From the NCBI RefSeq assembly GCF_035599575.1, contig NZ_CP141179.1, forward strand, positions 1,798,001 to 1,862,000: DNA of 64,000 nucleotides, read 5' to 3'. The translations under genes and the position numbers were made by a program. The DNA is from Roseovarius sp. Pro17. Lineage in GTDB: Bacteria > Pseudomonadota > Alphaproteobacteria > Rhodobacterales > Rhodobacteraceae. Below the pieces are notes generated by a model, which saw only the letters and a program-made list of their open reading frames with translations, was not told the DNA's origin and did no database searches. Below are positions 18,446 to 27,255 of this stretch, one piece after another (the stretch's first letter is position 1; each line of letters begins with the position of its first letter).

Positions 18446-18514
18446 ATGCACAGCCTTTTCTATCTTATCGGCGTGATAATCGTCGTTCTGGTCATCGTCA
18501 GCTTCGTAGCCTGA
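18446..18514 (+). CDS. 22-residue single-span membrane protein
   Basis: ATG at 18446 follows AAAGGACATCCAG. The product is almost entirely one hydrophobic helix (YLIGVIIVVLVIVSFVA) with a short polar start, MHSLF. Very small proteins of this look occur in proteobacterial stress loci. It precedes the next ribosome-binding site by a few bases and is probably the first cistron of the decayed holin/DUF3618 unit. Too short for homology by eye. Confidence 0.55.
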   Translation: MHSLFYLIGVIIVVLVIVSFVA

Positions 18515-18528
18515 ATTCAAGGAGACCT

Positions 18529-18636
18529 GTCATGACCACCCCCAAGCTCCGATCAACACCGCCCAAGCCATCCGCCAGTGTAGAGGCAAAAATACAGCAG
18601 CAGACCCAGCGACGCAATTTGACCAGACATGAGTGA
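18529..18636 (+). CDS. Short proline-rich open frame
   Basis: ATG at 18529 is preceded by AAGGAGACCTGTC, an excellent ribosome-binding site. The 35-residue product (MTTPPKLRSTPPKPSASV then a Gln/Arg-rich end) overlaps the following ATG by ATGA coupling. It may be a true tiny gene or the truncated start of a larger one. I do not recognise it. Confidence 0.35.
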   Translation, partial: VMTTPKLRSTPPKPSASVEAKIQQQTQRRNLTRHE

Positions 18637-18923
18637 TCCGAACCTTAGCAAGAGCGCAGTCAACTTGCTGTCGGACGCAACGGGTAGCCTCAGCTCGCTG
18701 TTGGGCTGAACATGCTGGTCGCAGTGGTTGCCATGATGACCGAAGCCGGGCTGGGCGCAAGTATGGCTGCGCTGATCGCGGGTGTCGCGCTGGCCGTGAT
18801 CGCCTTCGATCTGATGAACATGGGGCTAATGACCCGAAAATCTCCAGCCGCGCCCCGATGCGAACCGCCAAGAACGTCAGGCGCGATGCCTATGCCGTCA
18901 AGGAGGCATATGATGACAAGTGA
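18629..18923 (+). pseudogene. Broken phage-holin-superfamily (YqjE-like) membrane protein gene
   Basis: Three frames together give the layout of a PF07332-type protein: SDPNLSKSAVNLLSDATGSLSSLL (18629 onward), then hydrophobic LVAVVAMMTEAGLGASMAALIAGVALAVIAF (from 18712), then the C-terminal APMRTAKNVRRDAYAVKEAY ending at 18923. About 50 residues including one membrane span appear deleted between the first two pieces. The intact family are small two-span inner-membrane proteins, often next to DUF883 or DUF3618 genes. Confidence 0.6.
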
Positions 18924-18948
18924 TATCCGCACACCCGACGACAGGATC
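18913..18948 (+). pseudogene. N-terminal stub of a DUF3618 gene
   Basis: After AAGGAGG, the frame MTSDIRTPDD matches the usual start of DUF3618 proteins (normally followed by IER-type residues), then diverges into unrelated sequence. DUF3618 genes commonly follow holin-superfamily genes, as here. From about 18950 to 19110 I see nothing coding that fits either neighbour, so a deletion junction is likely. Confidence 0.45.
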
Positions 18949-19114
18949 ACCCTTCGGCCTACGTTTTGCACGCGGTTCAGTCTATACGGACAGTGCAGCT
19001 TGCCAAGTCCGGTGCACTTGCCTGTGTTACAACGGCAGCGGAACCTATTCTGCAGTCGTTGATTATCTGCGGATCCGGGCGTTGCGGCGACTATCTGAAA
19101 TCGGAGATGAGTGT

Positions 19115-20083
19115 TTGCTGAGTGGAATAATCTGGGTGGTCGCTGCGGCGATTTTTGTGGCCACGGTTCTGCCGCTGACCAATAGCGTGCGGTGGTGGAT
19201 CAGGATGTGGGAGTTTCCGCGCCTTCACATCGCTGTTCTGGCAATTGTGCTGCTGCTGATTGTCCTGCCACTCGATCTGTTCTTCAAGGGTCTACTGATC
19301 ACCGGCCTGCTGGCCTGCACTGTCTATCATGCGATCAGGATATTTCCCTACACTCCATGGGCCACCAAGGAGGTTGTGAAAGTCGAAAATGCGCCGCAGG
19401 ACGAGCGGATCAGCCTGCTGTCCGCGAACGTGCTGATGGAGAATACACGTCACGCCGACCTGATCCGCATCATCGAGCGTGAGGACCCGGACGTGCTGTT
19501 CCTGATGGAGGCGGATGAGGTCTGGCACACGGCGTTGAAGGAAACCCTGAAGGGCTACTCCTTCGTCAAGGCGCATCCTATGGACAACCACTATGGGCTG
19601 ATCTTTGCGACGCGGCTGCAAACGATCAGTTGCGAGTTGCTGTTTCTGTCGGGCGACGACACCCCCACGGTCAAGGCCGTGCTGCAAGGCCCGAGCGGCA
19701 GTAAATTCAACTTTATCGGCGTGCACCCCCGCCCCCCGGTTCCGGGGAACGATACCGCATCGCGCGACAAGGAAATCAAGCGCGCCGCCCAGATCACCGG
19801 AGCATCCGATCTGGCGACCGTGTGCATGGGTGATTTCAACGACGTGGCGTGGTCCTGGACGACACGCCGATTCAAGCGATACGGCAACTACCGGGACCCG
19901 CGCGTCGGGCGCGGAATGCTGTCCAGTTTCGATGCACGGCACTGGTTCCTGCGATTTCCCATCGACCAGATGTTTCTGACCGAGGGCATCGGTTTGGTGT
20001 CGTTCGAACGGCTCGAAGCATTCGGCTCCGATCATTTCCCGATCAAGTCCGTCGTCACCCTGCACGATCAGAAAGACGGTTAA
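19115..20083 (+). CDS. Membrane-anchored endonuclease/exonuclease/phosphatase-family protein
   Basis: About 322 residues. Two to three hydrophobic segments in the first about 90 residues (IIWVVAAAIFVATVLPL; LHIAVLAIVLLLIVLPLDLFF), then an EEP catalytic domain: SLLSANVLMEN, DPDVLFLMEAD, HPRPP, MGDFNDVAWS and GSDHFPIKS with the metal and catalytic Asp/Asn/His residues. The domain would face the periplasm. The TTG at 19115 has GGAG eight bases upstream and gives a sensible N-terminus; the frame is open further upstream without a good start. The stop overlaps the next ATG (TAAATG). Confidence 0.82.
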   Translation: MLSGIIWVVAAAIFVATVLPLTNSVRWWIRMWEFPRLHIAVLAIVLLLIVLPLDLFFKGLLITGLLACTVYHAIRIFPYTPWATKEVVKVENAPQDERISLLSANVLMENTRHADLIRIIEREDPDVLFLMEADEVWHTALKETLKGYSFVKAHPMDNHYGLIFATRLQTISCELLFLSGDDTPTVKAVLQGPSGSKFNFIGVHPRPPVPGNDTASRDKEIKRAAQITGASDLATVCMGDFNDVAWSWTTRRFKRYGNYRDPRVGRGMLSSFDARHWFLRFPIDQMFLTEGIGLVSFERLEAFGSDHFPIKSVVTLHDQKDG

Positions 20084-21287
20084 ATGGCCCCGCCCCCCCC
20101 CCCCAAAGTTATGAGATCACCGGTGCAGACGCCACCAAATCGGCCAGACTTGCGCAGGTTCTGGAACGGCTGGCCATTCCGATCTACGGCATGTTCATCA
20201 TTCTGCTGCTGCAAGGGCTGGTCTGGGCCAGCGATTTCCTGATCCCGGTCACGGCGGCGATCTTGGGTTATTTCATTCTCAACCGTCCGCGCCGGTGGCT
20301 GCAACGCATCGGCGTTTCTGCGGTCTTTTCAGCCGCGATATTCACAGGCCTTCTCACGATCGTCATTGCGCTGTTGCTGGTTCAACTCAGCACACCGGCG
20401 GCTCAGTTCATCGAGATGATCTGCCCTCACTGATGCAGCAAATCAAGAGCAAGCTTTCGTCCTCGGGCGGCGCCCTTGAGGCCATCAAGGACGCCACAGT
20501 CGCCGTCGAAGAGATCGTCGCCGAAACGGATCAGGAAACCGTCTCGGTCGAGATCGTATCGAACACCGGGGTCGCAGCGACACTGTTCAGCATGGCGCCG
20601 GGGTTCCTCAGCCGCATCATGTTTTCGTTGATCCTGCTGTTTTTTCTCGTGGCATCGGGCGACATGTTCCTGACCAAGACTGTCCAGAGCTTTGATCGGT
20701 TCGCCGATAAACGCCGCGCAGTCGACGTCTTTCATTCAATCGAGGAGCGGCTGGGGTATTATCTGGGCGGGATAACGTTCATCAACCTCGGCCTCTGGGG
20801 CGCGGTTGCCATCGCGATGGCCATTTGAGGGATGCCCAGCGCGGTTGTCTTTGGCGTGATGGCGTTCGGGCTGAACTTTGTTCCCTATCTCGGCGGCCTT
20901 CTGGGCGCGGCCATCGCCGCTGCCGTTGCGTTTGTCAGTCTGAATGGCGTCTGGCCTGCGGCGGGCGTGTTCGCAGCCTACATCGCCCTCACGGCTGTCG
21001 AGGGGCAGCTTATCACTCCCTTGCTGATCTCACGCAGGATGCGGCTAAACACGACGGTCGTGTTGTTGACCGTCGCATTTTTTGCGTGGATCTGGTCGTT
21101 CATGGGGATGATCGTCGCGTTGCCGATTCTGATCGTCGTCAAGGTCGCCTGCGACGAGACGACATCACTGCACACAATCGGGCGTTTTCTAGGCGACATC
21201 GATGATGCGAAACCGCGCTCCGATACGTTGACCGACACTAAGTCGACGGGACACGCAGATAAAACGCCGGGCGGGCGCGGGGTCTGA
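20084..21287 (+). pseudogene. AI-2E-family permease gene, disrupted three times
   Basis: The conceptual product of about 400 residues is a typical AI-2E (PerM/YdiK) multi-span protein: VLERLAIPIYGMFIILLLQGLVW, then LPSLMQQIKSKL, FNFVPYLGG-like GLNFVPYLGGLLGA, and VEGQLITPLLISRRMRLN. Lesions: a 12-C run directly after the ATG puts the start out of frame (13 C would restore it), a one-base shift near 20416 (AAQFIEM to DDLPSLM), and an in-frame TGA at 20826-20828 where Trp would fit (AMAI-stop-GMPS). Immediately downstream of the EEP gene and probably once co-transcribed. Confidence 0.8.
20093..20104 (+). repeat. Homopolymer tract of 12 C
   Basis: Twelve consecutive C bases lie seven bases after the A of the AI-2E ATG. 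Slippage by one base would switch the start codon in and out of frame with the rest of the gene. Because the gene has two further lesions, this may be simple decay or a sequencing length error rather than phase variation. Confidence 0.7.
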
Positions 21288-21309
21288 CCCTCACAGCCCG
21301 GCGCGGTCT

Positions 21310-21564
21310 TCAGGCCTTGCGCCGGATCATGCGCACGATGCCGATCAGCAGGCACGCGCCCGCAGCCGCGACGACCAACTGACCGAACCATCCGCCCAGC
21401 GTCGAGCCGGTGATCAGCACCAGCAGCCAGTTCAGCATCAGCGCGCCCACGATGCCGAGGATGATGTTCATCAGCAGGCCCTGTTCTGCCTTCATGATCT
21501 TCTCCGCGATCCAGCCCGCAAGCGCGCCGACAATCAACGATCCGATCCAACCAATTCCAGTCAT
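21310..21564 (-). CDS. GlsB/YeaQ/YmgE-family stress membrane protein
   Basis: An 84-residue protein with three hydrophobic segments and the family pattern GWIGSLIVGALAGWIAEKIMK, then GLLMNIILGIVGALM and a glycine-rich last helix. These transglycosylase-associated-like proteins are linked to general envelope stress; no activity is proven. Its frame is intact, unlike its neighbours, which suggests it is still under selection. Confidence 0.9.
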   Translation of the reverse strand: MTGIGWIGSLIVGALAGWIAEKIMKAEQGLLMNIILGIVGALMLNWLLVLITGSTLGGWFGQLVVAAAGACLLIGIVRMIRRKA

Positions 21565-21679
21565 TCTTTCATATCCTTTTAAAATTTGGTTTTGCGATTA
21601 TGGACGCTAGCACACCGCCCTCGAAAAAGCTGCCGCCCGATATCGGGCGACAGCAGATTTATAAAGCTATTGACGCGGT

Positions 21680-22815
21680 TCAGCTGCCCAGAAGATCGGC
21701 AATGGTGCCATTGCCGTCGGACATGACGACTTCGCTGTCGTTATATTCCGGCATGTTCTTGAGTTCTGCCTCGGACGTTTTGGGCAGATAAACGGCGCCA
21801 TCGCGCACGCTCTGACGGTCAACAGGCAGTGCCACCTCACGCTCGCCCAGCCCGAGAAAGCCGCCAACCCCGATGATCGCGACAATGGTATCGCCGCGCA
21901 GGCCGATATTGTCGATCTCGCCAACATCTTCGCCGCTTTCGCTCAGCACATTCATGCCAGTCAAATCACCGACGAGCATCTGGCTGATCGGGTTCTGGGT
22001 CACGTTGTCGTTGTAGACCGCACGATCCTTTTCGGTTTTCATCTTGCCGCTGTCGTCAGCCTCATAGTCCTGCATTTCGATGACGGCCTCGCCCTGCTCG
22101 ACATTCACTTCGGCATCGTCGGTCTGGCTGATGTTGACCTCGGCCTCCTCTTCGGCTGCCTTGACGTCTACATCGGCACCATCCGATTGCAGCACGTCGA
22201 CGTTGCCTCGGCCTGCTCGACCGAAATATCGGCCTGCTCGGCGCTGTCGACCTGAACATCGGCTTCGGCGGACTGGATATTTAACTTGGGCTCGGATTCC
22301 TGAATCGTGATCTTGGGCTCGGGACGCACGAAACGCACGACCGGCTCGGGCTGCGTGACGCTGACCTGCGGTTCGGCGCTATTGACGTCAACCTGAGGGT
22401 CGGGGATGCGCACGGTAACGATGGGTTCCGGAATGACGACGGTGATGACGGGCTGGGCCTGCTCGATCGTGATGATCGGCGCGACCTGCTGCACGGTGAC
22501 GGTCGGTTCCGGCACTTCGACAGTTATTTCCGGCTGAGGCTGCTCGACTGTCGACGTGACCGTAGCTGAGTCGACCGTTTCGGTCGATCAGCGTTTGCGC
22601 CTTTGCGATGGTGTCGGGCGCATGGTTGTTGTCGATGTCCCCGAATCCGGCCTCTTTGATAGCGCCGATGATCAACTGGGCGTTGTCGCCAGCTTGGCGA
22701 TACCGAGTGCTGCAAACCAGAAAAGGACGCTATGCATTCAGCATGCTGGAAATCAGCCCGGCATTGGCATCGATCTTGTCTATGGGGGTCCTTGCCGGTG
22801 CAACAGTGGCACAAG
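21680..22815 (-). pseudogene. PRC-barrel protein with beta-repeat region, frameshifted
   Basis: Reading three frames in order gives one protein: an N-terminal piece (KIDANAGLISSMLNA, then FGDIDNNHAPDTIAKAQTLIDR), about fifteen repeats of 9-10 residues of the form PEPxVxV (for example PEPTVTVQQ, PEPIVTVRI, PDPQVDVNS, PEPVVRFVR), and a C-terminal PRC barrel (GDLTGMNVLSESGEDVGEIDNIGL, FLGLGEREVALPVD). Single-base shifts lie near 22580 and 22208, and the start region is damaged by a stop near 22736. A secreted or surface protein is likely in the intact form. Part from 22195 down could still be translated. Confidence 0.65.
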
Positions 22816-22817
22816 GA

Positions 22818-22847
22818 AATGGCCCCCCTGCACGCAGAGGGGCCATT
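22818..22847 (-). terminator. Terminator hairpin after the membrane protein gene
   Basis: AATGGCCCCCCTG pairs with CAGAGGGGCCATT around a CACG loop (one G-T wobble). It lies 20 nt past the stop of the minus-strand gene at 22867. On the minus strand the stem is followed by TTTCC, so a moderate rho-independent terminator. Confidence 0.6.
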
Positions 22848-22866
22848 ATTTCTTCATCAGGCCGAT

Positions 22867-23910
22867 TTATACGTGATCGTCGCGACGATCACCAATCAGG
22901 CTGTCGGGTTTAGCCGCGAACGCACCGCCGCAGGCAGCAGCAAGGCCCAGCAGCGAGGCAAGCGCCAGCAGCAGCGCGACGGACGCCAGCGCATCACTGG
23001 TGGCCTGCGCCGCCTCGATCGCCTGTGTCTGAGCCGCTTGGACCCCGTCGCGCAGCGCGTTGACCGACTGCTCTACTTGAGACTGGACCTCGTTGACCAT
23101 CTGCTCGGCTTCCTGCGGCGTTACGCCAAGGCGGCGTTCCATGACGGCACGGGCCTGCTGCAAATCCTCTTCGGACAGGATCGCGTTGGGGCCACCCAGC
23201 ATGTCGTCTGCGAAAGCATCCAGATCGGCGCTGATATCGCCCGGCGAAGACACAATGTCGCGAAGCGTCGATCTGGCCTCGGCAATTGCTGCCTCCTGCT
23301 CGGATTTGCTAAAGACATTGCGAAACGCCTCTTTCGCTTCGGAGCGCAGGTTCGCCTCGGTGATGCCGTTCTCGCGCAAAGTCGCCTGCAATTCGTCAGG
23401 CAGATCGTCCATCGACAGATTATCCACCAGTTCGGACGGATCGGGCAGCGAGATGTCGTCGGGAATGATCGCATCGGCGGCAGTGGCAACCGTGCTGGCG
23501 GTTCCGCTCATCAGCGCGCCTGCGGCGCCGAACACTGCGCCCGCACCCGTTACCGACGCCCATGCGAGAAAGATCGTGGCCACGGCCCAGACAGACGCGC
23601 CATGTAGCAAGGAAGAGATCAAGCGCGGAATCCCAGCCATGCGTGACGCGACGTACCCGCCTGCGCCCAGTGCGATGAGCTGCGTTATGACCAGATAGAT
23701 ACCGGTCCCGATCGTCATGCCCGCGCCCGGATTTTGGTCGAATTGTGGATCGACGATGGCGGCGCCCATGCCGATGCCGAGCGTTGCAAAAAAGATCATC
23801 ACCGCGACGGCAACAACCGCGCCCGCAATGATCGCACCCCAGGAAACCCGACTGATCGCGCCCTGTCCCGGCGCGGCGGGCCGCACTGCGTATTGTTCAT
23901 CCATGCTCAT
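22867..23910 (-). CDS. Multi-span membrane protein of unknown function
   Basis: 347 residues. N-terminal cytosolic tail, then RVSWGAIIAGAVVAVAVMIFFATLGIGMGAA and two to three further spans, an acidic/helical region (about residues 150-300, with LPDELQATLRENGITEANL) and a last hydrophobic helix near the C-terminus. Similar proteins in alphaproteobacteria have been labelled PhnA-like, though nothing here relates to phosphonate chemistry. It is the intact upstream neighbour of the broken PRC-barrel gene on the same strand. Function not known. Confidence 0.7.
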   Translation of the reverse strand: MSMDEQYAVRPAAPGQGAISRVSWGAIIAGAVVAVAVMIFFATLGIGMGAAIVDPQFDQNPGAGMTIGTGIYLVITQLIALGAGGYVASRMAGIPRLISSLLHGASVWAVATIFLAWASVTGAGAVFGAAGALMSGTASTVATAADAIIPDDISLPDPSELVDNLSMDDLPDELQATLRENGITEANLRSEAKEAFRNVFSKSEQEAAIAEARSTLRDIVSSPGDISADLDAFADDMLGGPNAILSEEDLQQARAVMERRLGVTPQEAEQMVNEVQSQVEQSVNALRDGVQAAQTQAIEAAQATSDALASVALLLALASLLGLAAACGGAFAAKPDSLIGDRRDDHV

Positions 23911-24115
23911 ATTTCTCTCCGGTAGGATCCCAATTTGACCGGCCTCCCCGGATGGGTAAGCAGCGTTCTTGCATGGCGGATCGAGGCCATGCAGGATGGG
24001 TTCATCATAGCATCCGATGCCCGCGGGATCGGGCCGAATACCTTAATCTCGGACAAGGTTGCGCGATTTTGGCACGCGTCTGGGGCGACGATCCAGCCAG
24101 AGGGCGGCAGTTACG

Positions 24116-27100
24116 TCAGGGTGCTTCGCCGGGCGCAAGGTCCGCCGGTATGGGCTGCCCCATATCAATGGGCATATCATTCGCCATGATCGGCCGACGG
24201 TCGGGAAGCTCCATTTCCAGATGAAATCCGACGCTATCCTCGGCGCGGCGAAACAGTTGGGGCGTGGCGAATGGCAGGTGTTCCAGCGCGTCCTCGAATT
24301 CTTCGGCGGTGACAGGACGGTTGCGAAACTCGGTCAGCGCATTGTCCGTCACGATCGGATAGAGCCGCAGCGCCGCTCTGCCCTGCTGTTGGTCGGTGAA
24401 ATCCAGCGCCACGGCGAGGCCGTAGGGAGGCACGCCGCGCTTGGAAAAGCGGCCGGGCGTGTTCCAGACAAAGTTGCCGATGTTATAGATCACGGCGCAA
24501 TCCTTGATCATCTCGGCGTCCTGCACGATGTGGGCGCCGTGTCCGATGATCAGGTCGGCCCCGGCATCTGCCAGTGCGGCAGCCATATCGCGCTGCTTTT
24601 GTGTGACGTCCGCGTAATCGACCCCCCAATGGGGAAAGACGACAAAGGTAGGATCGGGCAAAGTATCCCGCAATTCCGAAATCTGATCGGCAATGCGCTG
24701 CGCGCTCAGCTTGCCAATCCCCGCGATACGACGACCTGCATACCAGTGGTATTCATTCTCATAGCGCCCCCGGCGCTCGAACCCGCCAAACACGACGAGC
24801 GAGCGTTCCACTCCGTTCACCGCGAACCTGTGAACAAAGGGACGCGCCGCCGCCTCACCATTGCCGCCCGCACCAAAACTGGCGATGCCTGCGCTGTGCA
24901 GCCTTGCCTGTGTTTCGGACAGTCCCGCAGTCCCGCAGTCCAGCATATGATTGTTGGCAAGTGTGACCGCGCTGATTTTTGCGTCTGTCAGCGCTGTGAC
25001 AGTGGGGGCTGCATCGCACCAGCCCAGATAATTCTTGCGGCCCTCCAGCGCCGGGTCGGGCGTGGCGGCAAGTGGCACTTCGAGATTGGCGATGGTCAAG
25101 TCGGCCGAGTCCAACAACCCCTTGAGCCCAGTCAGACAATAGCCAGGGCCGTGTGCGGCAAGGATGTCTTGCAGGCCCGCAACGCGGGGGCGGTGCATAT
25201 AGGATTCCCCAAACCCGACATCGCCGACGAAAAGCGCGGTCAACCTATCCGTCGCAAGCGTCATTGCGCGCGCAGGCATCTCAGGCTCAGGCACCTCGTT
25301 GGGCAGGATTGCGTCAACCGGCAACCCCAGCGTTTCCGACGCGCGCACTAACGATGCGGGATCGTCCAGCGATGCGGTGCGGGGTCCGACGATCCGTGAT
25401 ATCGACTGCGCGGCCTGCTCTTGCGTGTCCGAGCCGTCGGATGGCGCCAGAACCGCAAAGTCGACATATTCAACGCCAAGACCACGCCGCACCATTTGCG
25501 CGGGCGTGATTTCGATGATGCCGATCTCAATCCGGCTGTCGCGGCTAAGGGTTTCGCCCGTCTCGCTGCGCAGGGTCGCGCGGCGTGCCTTGCTGCGCGT
25601 GCGGCTGAACACAGCGCCCAGCGGCCTGTTGGCGCGGGTTGCAACCGCCTCGATATCGCGGCGCATTTGGCGCGTCTGACCGGGCGCGCCAAGTAACACG
25701 ACGACGGGAATGCGCGCGGGCGTCCCGATGGGATAGAGCATGTCGAGCATCGCCTCGGTCACCTTGTGCGCGTCGTCGCCCATCACATGAAGGTGTGGAT
25801 TTACGCCGGGCCGACTGTTGACTTCGCATATGGCGCCGCCGGTTTCGGTGTAGGGGCGCTCCAGATCGGTGGTTATGAAATCGACGCCGCAGACATCAAG
25901 GCCTATGACCGCCGCCGCCCTCTCGGCTACGTCGCGGATCGACGGATGGACCTTGTCCGTGACGTCAAAAGGCTCGCCCCCGCGCGAGAGGTTGGATTCC
26001 TGGCGCAGCAGAATCTTGGTGCCGTTCGTCGGAACAGAGTCTAGCGTCAGGCCCTGATCGTTCAGCAGTTCCGCCGCCTCGTCGTCAAGCTGGATCGACT
26101 TCATCACCGATGTACGCCCGCGCGTGGCAGGCACACGCTCGGGGCGCGTATTTTCCAGCGTGACCAGCTCCTGCACGGTCGAAGTGCCATCCCCGCGCAC
26201 TTGGGCCGGGCTTCTGTGCATGGCCGAGACGTAGCGGCCATTCACGACCAAAAGGCGGTATTCCTCGCCCGGAATGACGTGTTCCAGAATGACCCTGCGG
26301 GAGTATTTCTGCGCGTGATGAAAGGCCCGCAAAAGCCGCTCTTCGCTAGGAACGCCGACGGTGACGCCATTGCCCATATTGCCGTCCAGCGGTTTTACGA
26401 CCAACGGATAACCAATAGCGCGCGCCTGCTGGACGGCCGCCTTTTCGCTGCGCGCCATGCGCTGCCGCGCAACCGGCAGCCCTGCCTCGTTCAGCATATC
26501 GCGCGTCAGACGCTTGTCACGGGATATGGCCCGGCTGACCGATGCTGTATTCGTCGATTCCGACCCTTTCAAAAGGTGGGAATACCGCCCCGACCCCAGT
26601 TGAAGGTATTGCGATCGATGCAGGGGGGACCAAGGAATGGACCGTGTCTCCGCCAAGGCGGCGAGTTCCAGCGCGTCCGCTGCGGGGGTTTGCTGGTTCG
26701 TCAATTTCAGGAATCGCTCCAGCCGCTTGAAAAATATCGCGTTCAGCTTTGTGCGCGAGACACCCTTGATCATGGCTGCGGTCACGGCGACCGCCATCTC
26801 GGCCGCCGCACGCCCGATCTCTTGGCTGCCGACCTCGAAAATGGCGCGCCCCTGCGTCTGAAGATCGGGCACCGGGTCCGCATCTGTCACGTCTGTCGTG
26901 TCTGTCTCAGCCGGGCTGCTGCCCTCGCGCCAGGCACAGAATTTGACCGGCCAATAGGCACAGCGCTGCGTGATAAGCGCAAGCATTTCGACCACGGCGG
27001 CAGCGGGCACAGGCTGGCGCGCACGCATCAGCCGTCGCCAGGCGGGGCAATCGGTCACCCTGCCCTGTGGCGCGTCAAATATCTGTGGAAGGCGGCGAAT

Positions 27101-27211
27101 GTCCTTGCGGGTCAGAAAAACACCTGCCGCACCCTCTAGCCGCAGTTCCAGCGCCAGACGGCGTGTATGGATATTGCCGCGTCGCCACAGCTTGTGCGAT
27201 TTGATTTCCAT
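24116..27211 (-). CDS. Cyanophycin-synthetase-like ATP-grasp protein fused to a CapA-type phosphoesterase
   Basis: 1031 residues, in order: CphA N-domain (WRRGNIHTRRLALELRL, residues 9-25; AIFEVGSQEIGRAAAEMAV near 123); ATP-grasp (about 205-490) with QLGSGRYSHLLKGSESTNTA, PLVVKPLDGNMGNGV near 269 and the metal/nucleotide strand CEVNSRPGVNPHLH near 462; a Mur-ligase-like remnant (about 500-630) where the CphA P-loop GTNGKT reads GAPGQT and RRGLGFDRCD reads RRGLGVEYVD; then CapA/PGA_cap (about 655-985) with FVGDVGFGE, NLEVPL, LANNHMLDCG, HWGVDY and IIGHGAHIVQ. The ATP-grasp should ligate amino acids; the second ligase site looks dead. CapA-type domains belong to poly-gamma-glutamate systems. 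Last gene of the unit after the type I exporter. Confidence 0.85.
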   Translation of the reverse strand: MEIKSHKLWRRGNIHTRRLALELRLEGAAGVFLTRKDIRRLPQIFDAPQGRVTDCPAWRRLMRARQPVPAAAVVEMLALITQRCAYWPVKFCAWREGSSPAETDTTDVTDADPVPDLQTQGRAIFEVGSQEIGRAAAEMAVAVTAAMIKGVSRTKLNAIFFKRLERFLKLTNQQTPAADALELAALAETRSIPWSPLHRSQYLQLGSGRYSHLLKGSESTNTASVSRAISRDKRLTRDMLNEAGLPVARQRMARSEKAAVQQARAIGYPLVVKPLDGNMGNGVTVGVPSEERLLRAFHHAQKYSRRVILEHVIPGEEYRLLVVNGRYVSAMHRSPAQVRGDGTSTVQELVTLENTRPERVPATRGRTSVMKSIQLDDEAAELLNDQGLTLDSVPTNGTKILLRQESNLSRGGEPFDVTDKVHPSIRDVAERAAAVIGLDVCGVDFITTDLERPYTETGGAICEVNSRPGVNPHLHVMGDDAHKVTEAMLDMLYPIGTPARIPVVVLLGAPGQTRQMRRDIEAVATRANRPLGAVFSRTRSKARRATLRSETGETLSRDSRIEIGIIEITPAQMVRRGLGVEYVDFAVLAPSDGSDTQEQAAQSISRIVGPRTASLDDPASLVRASETLGLPVDAILPNEVPEPEMPARAMTLATDRLTALFVGDVGFGESYMHRPRVAGLQDILAAHGPGYCLTGLKGLLDSADLTIANLEVPLAATPDPALEGRKNYLGWCDAAPTVTALTDAKISAVTLANNHMLDCGTAGLSETQARLHSAGIASFGAGGNGEAAARPFVHRFAVNGVERSLVVFGGFERRGRYENEYHWYAGRRIAGIGKLSAQRIADQISELRDTLPDPTFVVFPHWGVDYADVTQKQRDMAAALADAGADLIIGHGAHIVQDAEMIKDCAVIYNIGNFVWNTPGRFSKRGVPPYGLAVALDFTDQQQGRAALRLYPIVTDNALTEFRNRPVTAEEFEDALEHLPFATPQLFRRAEDSVGFHLEMELPDRRPIMANDMPIDMGQPIPADLAPGEAP

Positions 27212-27255
27212 CTCTGTCTAGTCCCTTCCCTCAAGTCCCGGCGCGGTGCGCCCGC

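Noticed and set aside
22080..22590. Minisatellite or CRISPR-like array
   Set aside because: The periodicity is at protein level (9-10 residue beta-repeats); the DNA units are not identical and there are no spacers.
24059..25351. 430-codon open frame on the plus strand
   Set aside because: Antisense to the ATP-grasp/CapA gene; its product is rich in His/Arg/Gly without family motifs.
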